DNA of 64,000 bases, from the NCBI RefSeq assembly GCF_027244095.1, contig NC_069659.1, positions 143,940,001 to 144,004,000 on the forward strand. Direction: 5' to 3'. Numbering within the stretch: the first letter of the stretch is position 1; every line of letters starts with the position of its first letter. This DNA comes from Hemicordylus capensis. Taxonomy: Eukaryota > Chordata > Lepidosauria > Squamata > Cordylidae. Made by a program: the position numbers and the translations under genes. The notes beneath the pieces were generated by a model that saw only the letters and a list, made by a program, of their open reading frames with translations, had not been told where the DNA came from and did not search any database. Below, piece after piece: positions 45,501-54,989 of this stretch.

Positions 45501-47695
45501 TTTGGTCTGATCCAGCAAGGCTTTTCTGAGGTACTCATGCCATTGTATTTCTTCCTGCAGTGTCTTCACGGTTGAGGATGATGGGTGGTTCCTGCAGACC
45601 ATTGCCACTGAATGGTCTTGTGAGGTAAGGACACAATTCCTGTCACTTTTGTGGATGGGATGGTTGAGGAGTGAGGGGAGATTGCATCTCCGCCTGCAGC
45701 AGACAGAAGTTGGGACGGATCCAGAAAGGGAACCCGAGACCCTGACATGGATCAGGAGATGAGAGGGTCTTCCTGGCAGAGAGACTCAATGTCTCTTGAC
45801 TGAAGAGGCATTTCTTGAGAGACAATAATCATCCCCTCAGGTAAAAACAGCAGCCCAGAGTCTCCACAGCAGGAGGGATGGCCCTTGCACCAGACTCAGG
45901 GGCCCACCTTGTCTCTCCCTTTGGAAAGAGTGAGCTAATCTGGGAGTAGGAGAGCAGAGGACATGATGGGCTTGCATGAAGAAGACTCTCGGGGTCAAAC
46001 ATTTTGAAGGCTGGTGGCCATTTTGAAGGCTGGTGGCCATTTTGAAGGCTGGTGGCCATTTTGTTGACCACAGCAAAACTCATATCACAGTGGAGGTTCA
46101 TTGTTGGGCATACCATGAAACAAAATGGCCACAAGCATGTGGTGGCTGTGCCCTGGCACTCCCAATAACAGTTAATGTTAGAGCACATTCTTTCTTTCTT
46201 TTTATAAGACTTTTTTATTTAAAAATCAAAATAATCTAAAGAAATAAACATGAATTCAAAGAAAATGAAGGGAGAAAACCTAAACCCCAAGGCCCTAGGG
46301 AGATCAGAGTGAGCACAACTTCACGCATTGCTCTCCTTTTTCTCTCATTTGCAGGGTGCCGACATCGAAGAGGCCGAGATCCCAGAGGTCAAAACAAGGG
46401 ATCAGGAGCTGGATGTGGAGAGTTTCATCAGTTCCCAGAGGTACTCTTTTCTCAGCTGGAGGGGCAGATCCAGAGCTCATGGAAGCAGAAGACTTTCCTT
46501 AAGAGCCCATCCTGGGGCCGGGGGAGGTGGTTAGTTTAGTAAGAAGCCGGGGGTGGGAAAAAGCTCTGAGCATCTTGGAGAGTTGTTTTCTCCTCCTCTT
46601 TCCACAAGGGGGCAGGTATCTCCATGCCCAGCCTGTGGGCTTCCTGCAGGCATCTGGCTGTCCACTCCTGGAAACAGGGTGCTGGGCTGCATGTCTCATT
46701 CTTCTCATCAAGCAGAGCTCTTTCTAAGCACTGGTGTTCTGATCTCACGTGTCTTCTTTCTTTCTTTTCTTAGCGTCCAGAGGCCAAGCACCGTGCAGAG
46801 GAGGCAGCACAACACTGCTGCTGATGAAGAGCCATTCCTTGGAGAGGTCAGAAAGCATCAACATCCAGTCCCTCACTTGGAAGGACTGAGGGTTGGGCGT
46901 GTGGGTCCCCCATGTTGCCCAGGAGTAGAGAGAATGTGGAATGGCTCTAGTTTTAGAAGCTGCAGGGTGGGTGGCCACCTTCTGACAATAGTTTGCTTAA
47001 ACCTCTGAAATGGTCGTGCTGTGGTGCAGAATTGACCTCCCCTGTAGCTCTTCTGGGACATAAAATGTCCACTTCTGACCCACTTCCTGTATTCAGCTCA
47101 CCTGGTGATGACCGCTGGGAGGTGCCAGGCTGGCCTTTTCCCTGCCGAAGCCTGGAAAGCTCAACGCGAGGGCCAGAGCAGCCATTTCTCCCTCCTCTCT
47201 CCTTCACAGAGTCTTCCTTCCCAGGGGCCGAGACTCCGCAAGCCAGCGTGGAGGACGAGGGGTCGGAAGGGGACTGTGACACCAGTTCACCCAGGTACCT
47301 TTCTCAGCTGAAGGGCAGCTCCTGGGATCATAGAGGCAGATCACCTTCCCTGGGAGCCTGGGGTGGGGGCGTCTTAGTTTAGCCAAAAGAAGCCTGCAGG
47401 GGGAGATGAGCATTTCTGAAAGGCCTGAACACCTTGGAGGGATATTTTCCTGCCCCCCTCACTGCACGAGGACAGGAGCTCAACACAAGGAGTAGACTAG
47501 CATTTGGTGCAGCACAGAGCCCAGAGAATGCATTTTCTCCCTCTCACCCCACACATCACATATTGAAAGCGACAGAATTCACAACCACAGGATGGGCTAA
47601 TGGCCACTAGGTTCAGCAAATGATTAGACATGTTCATGGAGGAGAAGCCAATTGAAGACTATTACCCATGATAGCCAAGGAACTTCAGAATCTGC

Positions 47696-47748
<53 letters not shown>

Positions 47749-50700
47749 AAACACATTTTGATGCCACATATAACCAGGTCTCAAGTGGTTCACAACCAAC
47801 TAAATAGGCGTCTGGCTGTCCACTGTTGGGTGTTGGGCTACACATGTCTTTCACCTGATCCACAGGGCTCTTGGCATGCATGGATGTTCTTATGCCCTGT
47901 CTCTCCTTTCTTCTCTCAGAGTCCCGAAGCCAAAGAAGTGGCTAATAAAGAGGCTGCTGCACACTGACATGGTAGAAGACTCGTCCTTGGCAGAGGTCAG
48001 GAATGCTCATCCATTTTTTCACGTGAATGGGCTCTGGGTTGTGTGTGTGTATGTGTGTCCCCTGTTCCCCAATAGGAGACAGAACCTGGAACAGTTCCAG
48101 TTATAGATGCTGCAGGGTGGGAGGGATTTGGATGAGTAGGGTGGGAAGAAAATGCAGGGCTCCCGTTGGGGCACTGGGAAGGGGTTGAAAATGCGGTGGA
48201 AGGCTCTTCTGGGCAGAGATGCCAAATGCCTTTGTTCTAAGAGACACGTCTTATTTTAGAGCACGGCTGCACAACCTTGGCCCTCCTGCAGATGTTGGCC
48301 TACAACTCCCATAATCCCTGACTATGGGCCACTGTGGCTGGGGATGATGGGAGTTGTAGTCCAACAATGGCTAGAGGGCCGAAGTTGTGCAGCCCCATTT
48401 TAGAGGGTCATCCGTTCATTGGAACCCTCAACGCCCGTTACAGCACGATGGATGACCCCAAACCACCTGCTCCTCTGGAAAGTGTGGTCAAGCCCTACTC
48501 AGCAGGAACAGGGTGCTGCCTGGACTCAACGCGTCCCTTGGGCTTGGTTCCTCTCAGAAGCCTCGCAAGGTCAATGCAAGCCCTGGAACAATCCCATTTC
48601 TCTTCTCTCTCCTCCCCAGTGCTCCTCTACGGATGAGGATGACACCATGTATGACGTGAGCAGCATTGAGGACGAGGTGTGGGACTCTCCACCGGCCCCC
48701 AGTTCGGCCAGGTAGGTACCCTCCTCTCAGCTGAAGGGCCTTAGGAGCCAGTAGGGAGCGGGGGGGGGGCTTTTAGCATAGCCAGCAGAAGGCTGCAGGG
48801 GACAGGGGCAGCTCCCCCATGTCTGAGCCCCACAGAGGGATGTTTCCTCCTGCTTGCCCTCTGAGAACTCTGGAGGGGGAGTTCACCCAAGGAAGCCGAT
48901 TGGCAGCAGGTGCAAGACAGACACCAGCAAGTCTGTTGCTGGCTGTTAGCAGAGGGAGCTCCGAGACACCCATGCTGCTGGCATGACCGGGTGTTGGGGA
49001 GAAGGAGCAGGGGAGGGCTCCTGTCTCGATGCTCTCTCTGAACACTTCCCAGGGCTTCTCAGTGGGGAACGAAAGGCTGGACCTGGGAGATCTCTGGCCT
49101 GATGAAGTTCCTCTGCCATCCACCTCCCAAGGGAGGCGAGATCCTTGCTTAGCATCTCTTTGGGTGCTCATGTTCTTCTCCAGCTGGCTGCCATCTCCAA
49201 CAGGACAGATCTTTGAGCAGCTTTTCTCTCTCCTCTCTCAGGAACATCGACGGTGAAGAAGAAGGAAGAGGACAGCTGGCCCCAGACTGGTTCTCCTCAG
49301 TCCATCTGGGAGAGGTAAGGGGCAGAAACCAAGGGTGACTTCCCTCCACCCCTCCGCCCCTCCTTTCCTGCACTACACAGAATGGCGGCTTGGATGGCAG
49401 TCACTGTTCTCACGGGAGGCGGGGACTTGCCCTTCCCTCTTGTAGATGTCTTTCCCTTGCAGTTGACCTCATGCACCCTGAGCCAGAGGCAGCACCCTCC
49501 AGGCCCAGATGTGCGTGCAGACACCCATGGCACTGGCCTGGCCCCGGGGATTCTCCTGACCCATAACTGTCCCTCGGACTGTGTGCTGAGGCCTGGCCCT
49601 CCCCTTCTCCTCAGGGGAGAGCAACAAAGAAGATCGGGGACGTCATCCGGTGTGTGGAGTATGCCAGTGAGGTGGAGGAGAGGTTCCCCGAACTCCTGGT
49701 GGGCCTGGTGAACAAGATCCTCACCAGCCTGCAGAACACCACCGAGGGAGTGAGGAACTGGGAGAGCCAAGACTTGCCTCCTGAGTAAGTCATGGCGCTG
49801 GGGAAAGCGAGGCCAGCAAGTCCTCCTTCCAGCACTCTGGGAGGACAGGCTAGGGTCATTTGTCCCATGTCCCACTCTGATGGGTGAGGAGCCTTTCTGG
49901 CCTGTTGGGGTGACTCTGGCACGGTGGTCCCCTCCCTCAGCTACACAGAGGAGACCCCAGAATTTGCAGCCCTCTTGGATCTGCAGATAGCCTTAAAATG
50001 CGTCTGCAGTGTTAAAAAACCAGTTGTGGGGAAAGTCACTTCACCCCTGTGGTCTCCCTCCCATGGTCCAACACAGTCCCTCCACCCTTGACACTACGCC
50101 ACCCCGCAAGGAGACACACACTTTGGTGACAGCAACCTTCTCTTCTCTGCAGGGAGACCTCGCAGATTGTCCGGACCCTGCTGGAGAGGGTGGCACAGGT
50201 GACCCAAGAGAAGACCTGCTGGGAATCCCTGTGCTCTCCGCAAAGCTGCCTCCAGGGTGTGGCCCTCTTGGTGAGGTAAGTAGGAGTGAATAGGAGATTT
50301 CTCAGGAGGCCTGGGGGCTGGGGTGGTTTGGGTCAGGTCTGCTCTTTCCGGGCCTTCCACCCAGGACTCAGCAGGATCCTTTGGTGTGTTGCAGGGCTCT
50401 CCTACAGACACCATCCTCCACAGTGGCCAGGCTGAAGGAATACCTGGCTTCCCTCTTCAGCCTGGACAAAGATCCAGAACAGCTTTCCCTCGCAGAGGTG
50501 GCCTTCTTTGTGGAGGTGAGAAGCGTGTTCTTCAGTGTGGGCTTCCCTGAGAGGAGGGTCTGGCCCCAGGGGCTGATGGATGTTTTCCTCCTTTCCCTCT
50601 TTTAGCTACTCCTGAAAGACAAAGACTTCGGCGCCTTGGAGAAGACTTGGATGCTCCTGGTAGCGTGGCTAGTCCACCCCAGCCAGAACATCCGCTACCT

Positions 50701-53213
50701 GAGTGAAAGGGGACTTCTCCAAATTTATGGAAAGCTGAAGGCAGTGAGTGACCCAGACCCACGACCCCGGGAGCATCTCTGGGCATGGAAACTCCTCTCT
50801 TTGGGGAGCCCTGCCTGAGGCTGGTGCTCCTAGGCATCCCCAGGTGTGATGGGGAGATTTCTCCAGTTGGGTGGATTTAGCCTGTGGAACCCTTGCCACA
50901 GGAGAAATCCTTAAGGGAAGACACAGAAATGCATCTCTCAGTGGGAGCCCTGATTCCCCACATGCTCCAATGCCGCCTTCTCCCCCCTCTTTGTGCCTCT
51001 GGGATGGCTTGAGTGATCTCCTCCCCAAGGCAGTGGATGGAGGCCAAGCAGCATCAGCCCCCCGAGAGGCCTGTGGTCTGTTTAGCAGGGGGTGGACTAG
51101 CATGTGTTTGAAAGAACTCCAAGGATCCACCTTTTTTCACCCTAGGCAAAGAAACCCCAGGATTTTAGTGCCGGGATCCTGGGAGGGCTCAGGACCTCCA
51201 GTCTGGAAGCCACTTTGGGGGTCCTGGCCTTCATGGAGTGGCTGAGGCACTGCCCATCAGAACATCAGGCCACAGTGAATGCTGTCCTGGCTGCCCTGTG
51301 CCGCCCTCTCTTCCACCACGTGAGTACTTGCACGCCAGCCCTCCGCCCCGGCTCTATGAGGGCCGGCCAACCTGTATATTCTGACTGGGTTGGAGAAGGG
51401 AAACCGGACACCCCCTTGAGACCCACGTAAGCTCTACTTCATGGTGATGGAGGTGAGGAATTCCACCCTACCAATGACGACCCCTGTTTTTTGTAGGAAG
51501 AGGCTAAGATCCGAAGGGCAGCCATGAAGACCTATCTGGATCTCCTGCAGCACCGCCACCACCATCATGAGGGTACAGAAGAAAACATCACGACCCTCAT
51601 CGCAGTGCTGATGCATGTGGAGGATGAGGACCTGGAGGTGGGCTTTCACAGGTGAGAGCCCACTTCTTCCTGCCTCCTCTACAAAGGTGTTTAGGCTTCC
51701 CCAAGTCCAGCCGCCCAGTGGCAGGCCCCAGAGTTAGCCTCACGGGGTGGTGAATCAATGAGCTGTCCCGCTGTGGCTCGGCCCATCCAGGCCTCTCTGA
51801 AACCTTTCAGGGAATGGACCTCTCCACCCCCTTCCACTTTCTCTTCCAAGAGTTCATCCAGGGCCCTTCTTTCCTGGGATGGGGAAAAGCTTCCCCTCTT
51901 GAATCTGGCTGTCCTCGGCTGTGCTTCAGCCAATGAGAGGCCACCAAAGTCCAAAATCTCCCCTACTCCTTGAAGCCCCCTAAGAGGTTTCTTGGAATCC
52001 CTTGGGAGGCTTTTTCACTCCCATTCCGGTCTTTCTTTTGGCAGGCTGCAAAGGACAATCTAAGCCTCCTGGCGGAAGCCTTCCTATGGCACCTGGAGGG
52101 CAAGCTGCTGGCGCAGGACTCTTACAGCCTGCAGGAGCTGCTCCACAAGATCGCCAAGCGTCTTGTGGAGGGCAGCCCCTCCCTGTCCGTCCCTCGGCTC
52201 AAATGGCTCAAGGACCTTTGGGTGATGCTTTGCTCACTCAGGATTTGTCTTTGCTCTTGATCCCAGATTCGGCAGCTCGGCACAGAGGACGCAGTGGAGA
52301 TGGAGGCCAACAATATCCTGGGCTTCTTCCGCAGCGAGCAGCCTTCAGTGAGGAGAACGGCTGCCCTGCTGATCGGTAAGCGAAACAAGACTTTTGGGTC
52401 TCCCTTAGTGGGTCGTCTTGGTGGGCAAAGGTTCACTCTCTTTGAGGACACTGCCAGAAGGGTGTGGAGGGGCAGGAGCTGTTCCCTCCCCAGGCGGACT
52501 GGCCCAGTGAGTGTTAGCTAGGAGTCTTGACTTAATTTCCTCCCAAGATGACATAAGAGTCCCTGGAGGAATGGCTCAATCTGTCAGTCCCAGAGGGAGC
52601 AGAGAGGGGAGGACTTCCACTCCTGAATGATCGGAAGTGAGCTGTCCATGCGCAGGGTCCTGAACTGTGGTCCCATTTCCTTCCACCCTTGTTTTTAGGT
52701 CACCTGGTCCACAAAAAGGGCAGCATCCTCACTGAAGGGAACATAGAGACCTTCCATGCTGCTAAGTGCGGGTTTCTGGGTGGGAAGGGGCAGTTTCTGT
52801 GAGGGGAGAGGCCTAGGTTTAGGGACCACAGACCGGGAATGGGCCACCTGTCCCCTCAAATGAAAGGTCCCGGTTGCGTCCTCAGGGCTGATCAGCAGTA
52901 GAGTTTCCCAGTGTGAAGGGGAGAAAGAGTCAGGACTTGCTCCCTCTTGGTGTGGAAATGGTGGGGCTTGGCGAAGGGTGGGGTGATCTCTTCATGCAAT
53001 TTCTGAAGTTTCTCCTTCATCCTTCCAGCGCTGGAGAGCTTGCTTGGCGACCATGACCCCGAGGTCGGGAGAGTTACCTGCAAGACAGAGAAGATCGTGA
53101 AGAAGGCCTTTTCCCTCCACTCCCGGCACGGGTTGCGGGCTGCTGTTCGGCGCTTGTGGGCAGGCTGTAAGAAGAAGAGACACCCGCCAGAGTACAGTGA
53201 TCTCTCCACCTGA
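42512..53213 (+). CDS. Maestro heat-like repeat (MROH) family protein, 20 chained exons
   Basis: Exons: 42512-42585, 43455-43518, 45165-45253, 45561-45624, 46355-46440, 46774-46846, 47212-47294, 47920-47995, 48620-48711, 49242-49314, 49615-49784, 50153-50275, 50395-50515, 50606-50743, 51146-51319, 51497-51637, 52045-52221, 52267-52375, 52699-52779, 53029-53213. All junctions are GT-AG, phases agree throughout, and the chain is open for 730 codons to TGA at 53,211. Residues 1-258 are acidic, Ser-rich and probably disordered. The remaining 472 form helical HEAT-like repeats typical of the MROH family, which has no settled biochemical role. The sequence is shorter than the large MROH1/2 proteins, so more 5' exons or a shorter paralogue are possible. 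The start is unresolved, and no AATAAA was seen within about 1.8 kb after the stop. Confidence 0.75.
43455..43518 (+). CDS. MROH-like exon B0
   Basis: Acceptor TTCTCCTCTCAG, donor CACTG|GTAAGG. 64 bases, the same length and phase as B1. Encodes DFQPQEINEERSVTETSKWS then L. The ETSKWS ending resembles ATEWS in B1. A family G repeat piece (GAGGCATCCGGCTGTCCATT) lies just upstream, as before B1 and B2. Confidence 0.6.
43519..45164. other. Intron with simple repeats
   Basis: Holds (CA)n at 44,780-44,802, a GATATA-rich tract at about 44,868-44,893 and a palindromic stretch around CCATTCATATTTGTTTCCAT near 44,407. No extra exon recognised. Confidence 0.5.
45165..45253 (+). CDS. MROH-like exon A1
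   Basis: Acceptor CCTTCACAG, donor AGGAG|GTAGAG. Encodes KSFLDSSRIQHVNSGNGILD then EAVASSSQR. The SSSQR end parallels SSQ-R in A2 and SSP-R in A3. The acceptor region CTCTCCTTCACAGA is almost the same as that before A3. Confidence 0.6.
45561..45624 (+). CDS. MROH-like exon B1
   Basis: Acceptor TTCTTCCTGCAG, donor GTGAG|GTAAGG. Enters in phase 2, leaves in phase 0. Encodes VFTVEDDGWFLQTIATEWSC then E. Confidence 0.65.
46005..46131. repeat. 22-base minisatellite with hairpin
   Basis: Three units of GCCATTTTGAAGGCTGGTG (period 22) end in GTGGCCATTTTGTT. Its exact inverse AACAAAATGGCCAC follows about 50 bases later (near 46,118), giving a 14-base stem. It is intronic. Confidence 0.7.
46355..46440 (+). 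CDS. MROH-like exon A2
   Basis: Acceptor CATTTGCAG, donor CAGAG|GTACTC. Encodes GADIEEAEIPEVKTRDQELD then VESFISSQ, acidic. The downstream intron starts GTACTCTTTTCTCAGCTGGA, parallel to GTACCTTTCTCAGCTGAAGG after A3. Confidence 0.7.
46625..46745 (+). repeat. Family G repeat fragment in intron
   Basis: GGCATCTGGCTGTCCACTCC, GGAAACAGGGTGCTGGGCTG and CATCAAGCAGAGCTC match the end of the repeat at 18,785. Similar pieces precede B0, B1 and B3. Confidence 0.5.
46774..46846 (+). CDS. MROH-like exon B2
   Basis: Acceptor TTCTTTTCTTAG, donor GAGAG|GTCAGA. Encodes VQRPSTVQRRQHNTAADEEP then FLGE. The DNA start CGTCCAGAGGCCAAG parallels AGTCCCGAAGCCAAA in B3, and the intron starts GTCAGAAAGCATCAACATCC against GTCAGGAATGCTCATCCATT. 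Confidence 0.7.
47212..47294 (+). CDS. MROH-like exon A3
   Basis: Donor CCCAG|GTACCT. The acceptor is chosen at CTTCACAGAG to enter in phase 0; the AG two bases earlier would break the frame. Encodes SSFPGAETPQASVEDEGSEG then DCDTSSP. Confidence 0.65.
47605..47890 (+). repeat. Family G repeat containing a (GT)n tract
   Basis: GACATGTTCATGGAGGAGAA, CCCATGATAGCCAAGGAACT and later GCGTCTGGCTGTCCACTGTT, CACCTGATCCACAGGGCTCT follow the order of the repeat at 18,785, with a (GT)n microsatellite in the middle. Confidence 0.5.
47699..47745. repeat. (GT)n microsatellite
   Basis: About 23 uninterrupted GT units. Confidence 0.95.
47920..47995 (+). CDS. MROH-like exon B3
   Basis: Acceptor CTTTCTTCTCTCAG, donor CAGAG|GTCAGG. 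Encodes VPKPKKWLIKRLLHTDMVED then SSLAE. Basic start, acidic end, paralogous to B2 at DNA level. Confidence 0.7.
48262..48397. mobile_element. Short hAT-type MITE with perfect 8-bp duplication
   Basis: A 136-base palindromic element: CGGCTGCACAACCTTGGCCC against GGGCCGAAGTTGTGCAGCCC, with inner arms CAACTCCCATAATCCC / GATGATGGGAGTTGTAG. TTTTAGAG flanks both sides (48,254-48,261 and 48,398-48,405). Intronic. Confidence 0.8.
48620..48711 (+). CDS. MROH-like exon A4
   Basis: Acceptor CTCCTCCCCAG, donor GCCAG|GTAGGT. Encodes CSSTDEDDTMYDVSSIEDEV then WDSPPAPSSA. The strongly acidic stretch resembles casein-kinase-2-type sites (motif inference only). The intron after it keeps the TCTCAGCTGAAGGGC and AGCCAGCAGAAGGCTGCAGG words seen after A2 and A3. 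Confidence 0.7.
49242..49314 (+). CDS. MROH-like exon B4
   Basis: Acceptor CTCCTCTCTCAG, donor GAGAG|GTAAGG. Encodes NIDGEEEGRGQLAPDWFSSV then HLGE; LGE is shared with B2. Last of the alternating A/B exons. Confidence 0.7.
49615..49784 (+). CDS. MROH-like HEAT exon 1
   Basis: Encodes GRATKKIGDVIRCVEYASEV, then EERFPELLVGLVNKILTSLQ and NTTEGVRNWESQDLPP. Two amphipathic helices. Donor CCTGA|GTAAGT, phase 2. Confidence 0.8.
50153..50275 (+). CDS. MROH-like HEAT exon 2
   Basis: Encodes ETSQIVRTLLERVAQVTQEK then TCWESLCSPQSCLQGVALLV. Donor GTGAG|GTAAGT, phase 2. Confidence 0.8.
50395..50515 (+). CDS. MROH-like HEAT exon 3
   Basis: Encodes ALLQTPSSTVARLKEYLASL then FSLDKDPEQLSLAEVAFFVE. Donor TGGAG|GTGAGA, phase 0. 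Confidence 0.85.
50606..50743 (+). CDS. MROH-like HEAT exon 4
   Basis: Encodes LLLKDKDFGALEKTWMLLVA, WLVHPSQNIRYLSERGLLQI then YGKLKA. The W-LL-WL-HPS-N-RYLS-RGL pattern is the most family-like part of the protein. Donor AGGCA|GTGAGT. Confidence 0.88.
51146..51319 (+). CDS. MROH-like HEAT exon 5
   Basis: Encodes AKKPQDFSAGILGGLRTSSL, EATLGVLAFMEWLRHCPSEH then QATVNAVLAALCRPLFHH. Donor CACCAC|GTGAGT, phase 0. Confidence 0.85.
51497..51637 (+). CDS. MROH-like HEAT exon 6
   Basis: Encodes EEAKIRRAAMKTYLDLLQHR, HHHHEGTEENITTLIAVLMH then VEDEDLE. EEAKIRRAA is a typical HEAT helix B. The frame requires the weak donor GAG|GTGGGC. A stronger donor 14 bases on (CACAG|GTGAGA) would shift the frame into a stop in the next exon. 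Confidence 0.85.
52045..52221 (+). CDS. MROH-like HEAT exon 7
   Basis: Encodes AAKDNLSLLAEAFLWHLEGK, LLAQDSYSLQELLHKIAKRL then VEGSPSLSVPRLKWLKDLW. Donor TTTGG|GTGATG. Followed by a short intron of 45 bases, near the lower limit for vertebrates. Confidence 0.85.
52267..52375 (+). CDS. MROH-like HEAT exon 8
   Basis: Encodes IRQLGTEDAVEMEANNILGF then FRSEQPSVRRTAALLI. SEQPSVRRTAALLIG is a canonical HEAT turn and helix. Donor ATCG|GTAAGC, phase 1. Confidence 0.85.
52699..52779 (+). CDS. MROH-like HEAT exon 9
   Basis: Encodes HLVHKKGSILTEGNIETFHA then AKCGFL. The donor was chosen at TCTGG|GTGGGA, because it alone gives the phase needed by the last exon. Two nearer GT sites would put the last exon out of frame. 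Confidence 0.75.
53029..53213 (+). CDS. MROH-like terminal exon
   Basis: Encodes LESLLGDHDPEVGRVTCKTE, KIVKKAFSLHSRHGLRAAVR then RLWAGCKKKRHPPEYSDLST and TGA at 53,211-53,213. DHDPEVGRVTCKT is a final HEAT-like turn and the tail is basic. Confidence 0.82.
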
Positions 53214-54985
53214 CCGACTGGTGAGCAGACCAAGGCAGGGCTTCACTTGAAGGGGCCCCGATGGTTAGGGAGAGGGCTGGGGCGGCAGACCTCCCTCCAT
53301 TCCCACCAGCTGGCCAGGGAGCGCCCCCTCCTCCTTCCACCTTTCTCCCCTTCCCCAGCGGCCTGGCTTCCTGTGTCAGGAGAAGCACCATCCAGGCATC
53401 CGCCCCCTCCCCTGCCAAGGGTGTGCTCCTCCCCACCACCACTCCCGCAGCCACGCCTCACTCCCCCCTCTGCTCCCTCCTCCTTCCTCTGAAACCGGTG
53501 CAGCAGCAGAGCCTGGGAGACTCTGGGGGCCCCCTGCAGCCCCAGTAGTGCCCCCTGGTGCTGCCTGAGAATCCTCCTCTCCCTCCCTCCCTCTGGCAGG
53601 CCAGAGAATCCTCCTCTCCCTCCAGCTCTGTGCTGTGTAGCACGTGATGAGGTATCCAGCAGCAGGCCTCCCCTCCCAGTCCTCCCCAAGTCTGGGGCGC
53701 ATCCCCTCCCCTCCCTGTTACACAAAAGGGGCTCCTCATTCTCCACCCCAGAGGGGAGTGGGCAAGGGAGGCATCAGCCACCAGGTCTGCCAAAGCAGAG
53801 GGAGGGTGCTTGGGCCAGGCTGGACGGCCGGTGTGTCTGTCCATCCCGGTGTGTCTGTCCATCCCGGGAGTGAGCCGTGTGAGCATTTTGTCAGTGGGGG
53901 TCTTTGGCAGTTGTGATGCAGAGCTGCCGGTCGGCTGGAGGAGGGCTGCAGGTCCCCAGGGGGCCTCCAGAGTCCCTGCTGTGATGGCCCATTGTGGCAC
54001 CGCTGGTTGGGCATGGAGGAGCAGAGGGGAGCCATGTCCTCCTCTCTCCCCTCCTCGCCTCTCCTCCTGCTGGGATGTGTTCCTGTGGGTCAGCCAGCCC
54101 TCATGAGCACATCCCTGCGGGTGGAAAGGAGAGGAGGGAGGGGAAGCAGAAATTGACCGCCCTCCCCCTCTGCGCCCACTTGGCTGGGCAATGAGTCCTT
54201 GCGGCAGGGATGCTGGAAGAGCTTTTTGGCCCACGGCCCTCCTTACGCTGATCTCATCACGTGCATCATGCCAACCACATGCTCACACGCTGCTTCCCAG
54301 AGGTCATGCTTGGAAGCCCCCCCCCCCCCATTAGAGAACATCTTTGGGGCCCAGAGTCAGCACGGCCCCTAAGTCTCCTCCTGAGATGGGCTACCCCACA
54401 GACTGCAACGTCCAGACTGGCCCAGCGAGGCTCCCCCTGCATTGGCCGGCCTTGCTGAGGATGCCTCTACCTCCCGCTTCCTCAATCACCCCTGTTCCCT
54501 TCCATCTGCTCTGGGCAAGCAAGGAGCCCCTCTTGCTCCAGCAAGCAGGGGGGAGTGAGCAGAAGATCCTCTTCGGATCGGGGCGGGAGGTGTGGCCATG
54601 ACACCGTCCCTTGCTGCACAGTGGGGAGCCCAAGGTCAAGCAGAATTCTCTGGCTTGCCCTCCCCCCATCAACCCCCACCCCCCTGCCCGATCCCTGCTT
54701 GCTGGGCTGCCGGAGCGGAAAGGGAAGAGGAGCAGGGCAACCCCACTGACGCTGCTTTGTGCTTCTTGCAGGCATGTGTTGCTGCTGGGCGCCTGGAGGG
54801 ATCAGTCGATCCGCCCCAGAAGAAGAAACAAGATCAGCATGCTTTCAAGAAGTGGGGGGAGGAGGGTTGGGGACTGGCTGGGACTCCCCCAAATTTTGTT
54901 TATCATCCCCTTATTCTGTCTCACCCTGGGCTTCCCTCCCTCCCCCCTCCCTCCCAGGGGCAGAATGGGCTTTGCTGGTCGTCCT
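53214..54985. other. GC-rich DNA downstream of the MROH-like gene
   Basis: No AATAAA was seen. Holds short direct repeats (GTGTGTCTGTCCATCCCG twice at about 53,831-53,866; AGAATCCTCCTCTCCCTCC twice near 53,566 and 53,605). Long ORFs on both strands are compositional. Part may be 3' UTR of the gene. Confidence 0.45.
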
Positions 54986-54989
54986 GTTG

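Noticed and set aside
44810-45538. 242-codon ORF on the minus strand
   Set aside because: It runs antisense across the MROH-like exon at 45,165-45,253 and intronic repeats, shows no domain, and ends in a low-complexity hydrophobic tail from AT-rich DNA.
47699-47745. Regular repeat considered as a CRISPR-like array
   Set aside because: It is a plain (GT)n microsatellite. No array of repeats and spacers exists anywhere in the window.
52892-53454. Minus-strand ORFs opposite the last MROH-like exon
   Set aside because: They are shadows of the plus-strand coding exon and lack splice or domain support.
53458-54234. 258-codon ORF on the minus strand
   Set aside because: It is low-complexity (Gly/Arg/Ser/Pro), explained by CT-rich tracts and short direct repeats. 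Other frames are equally open.
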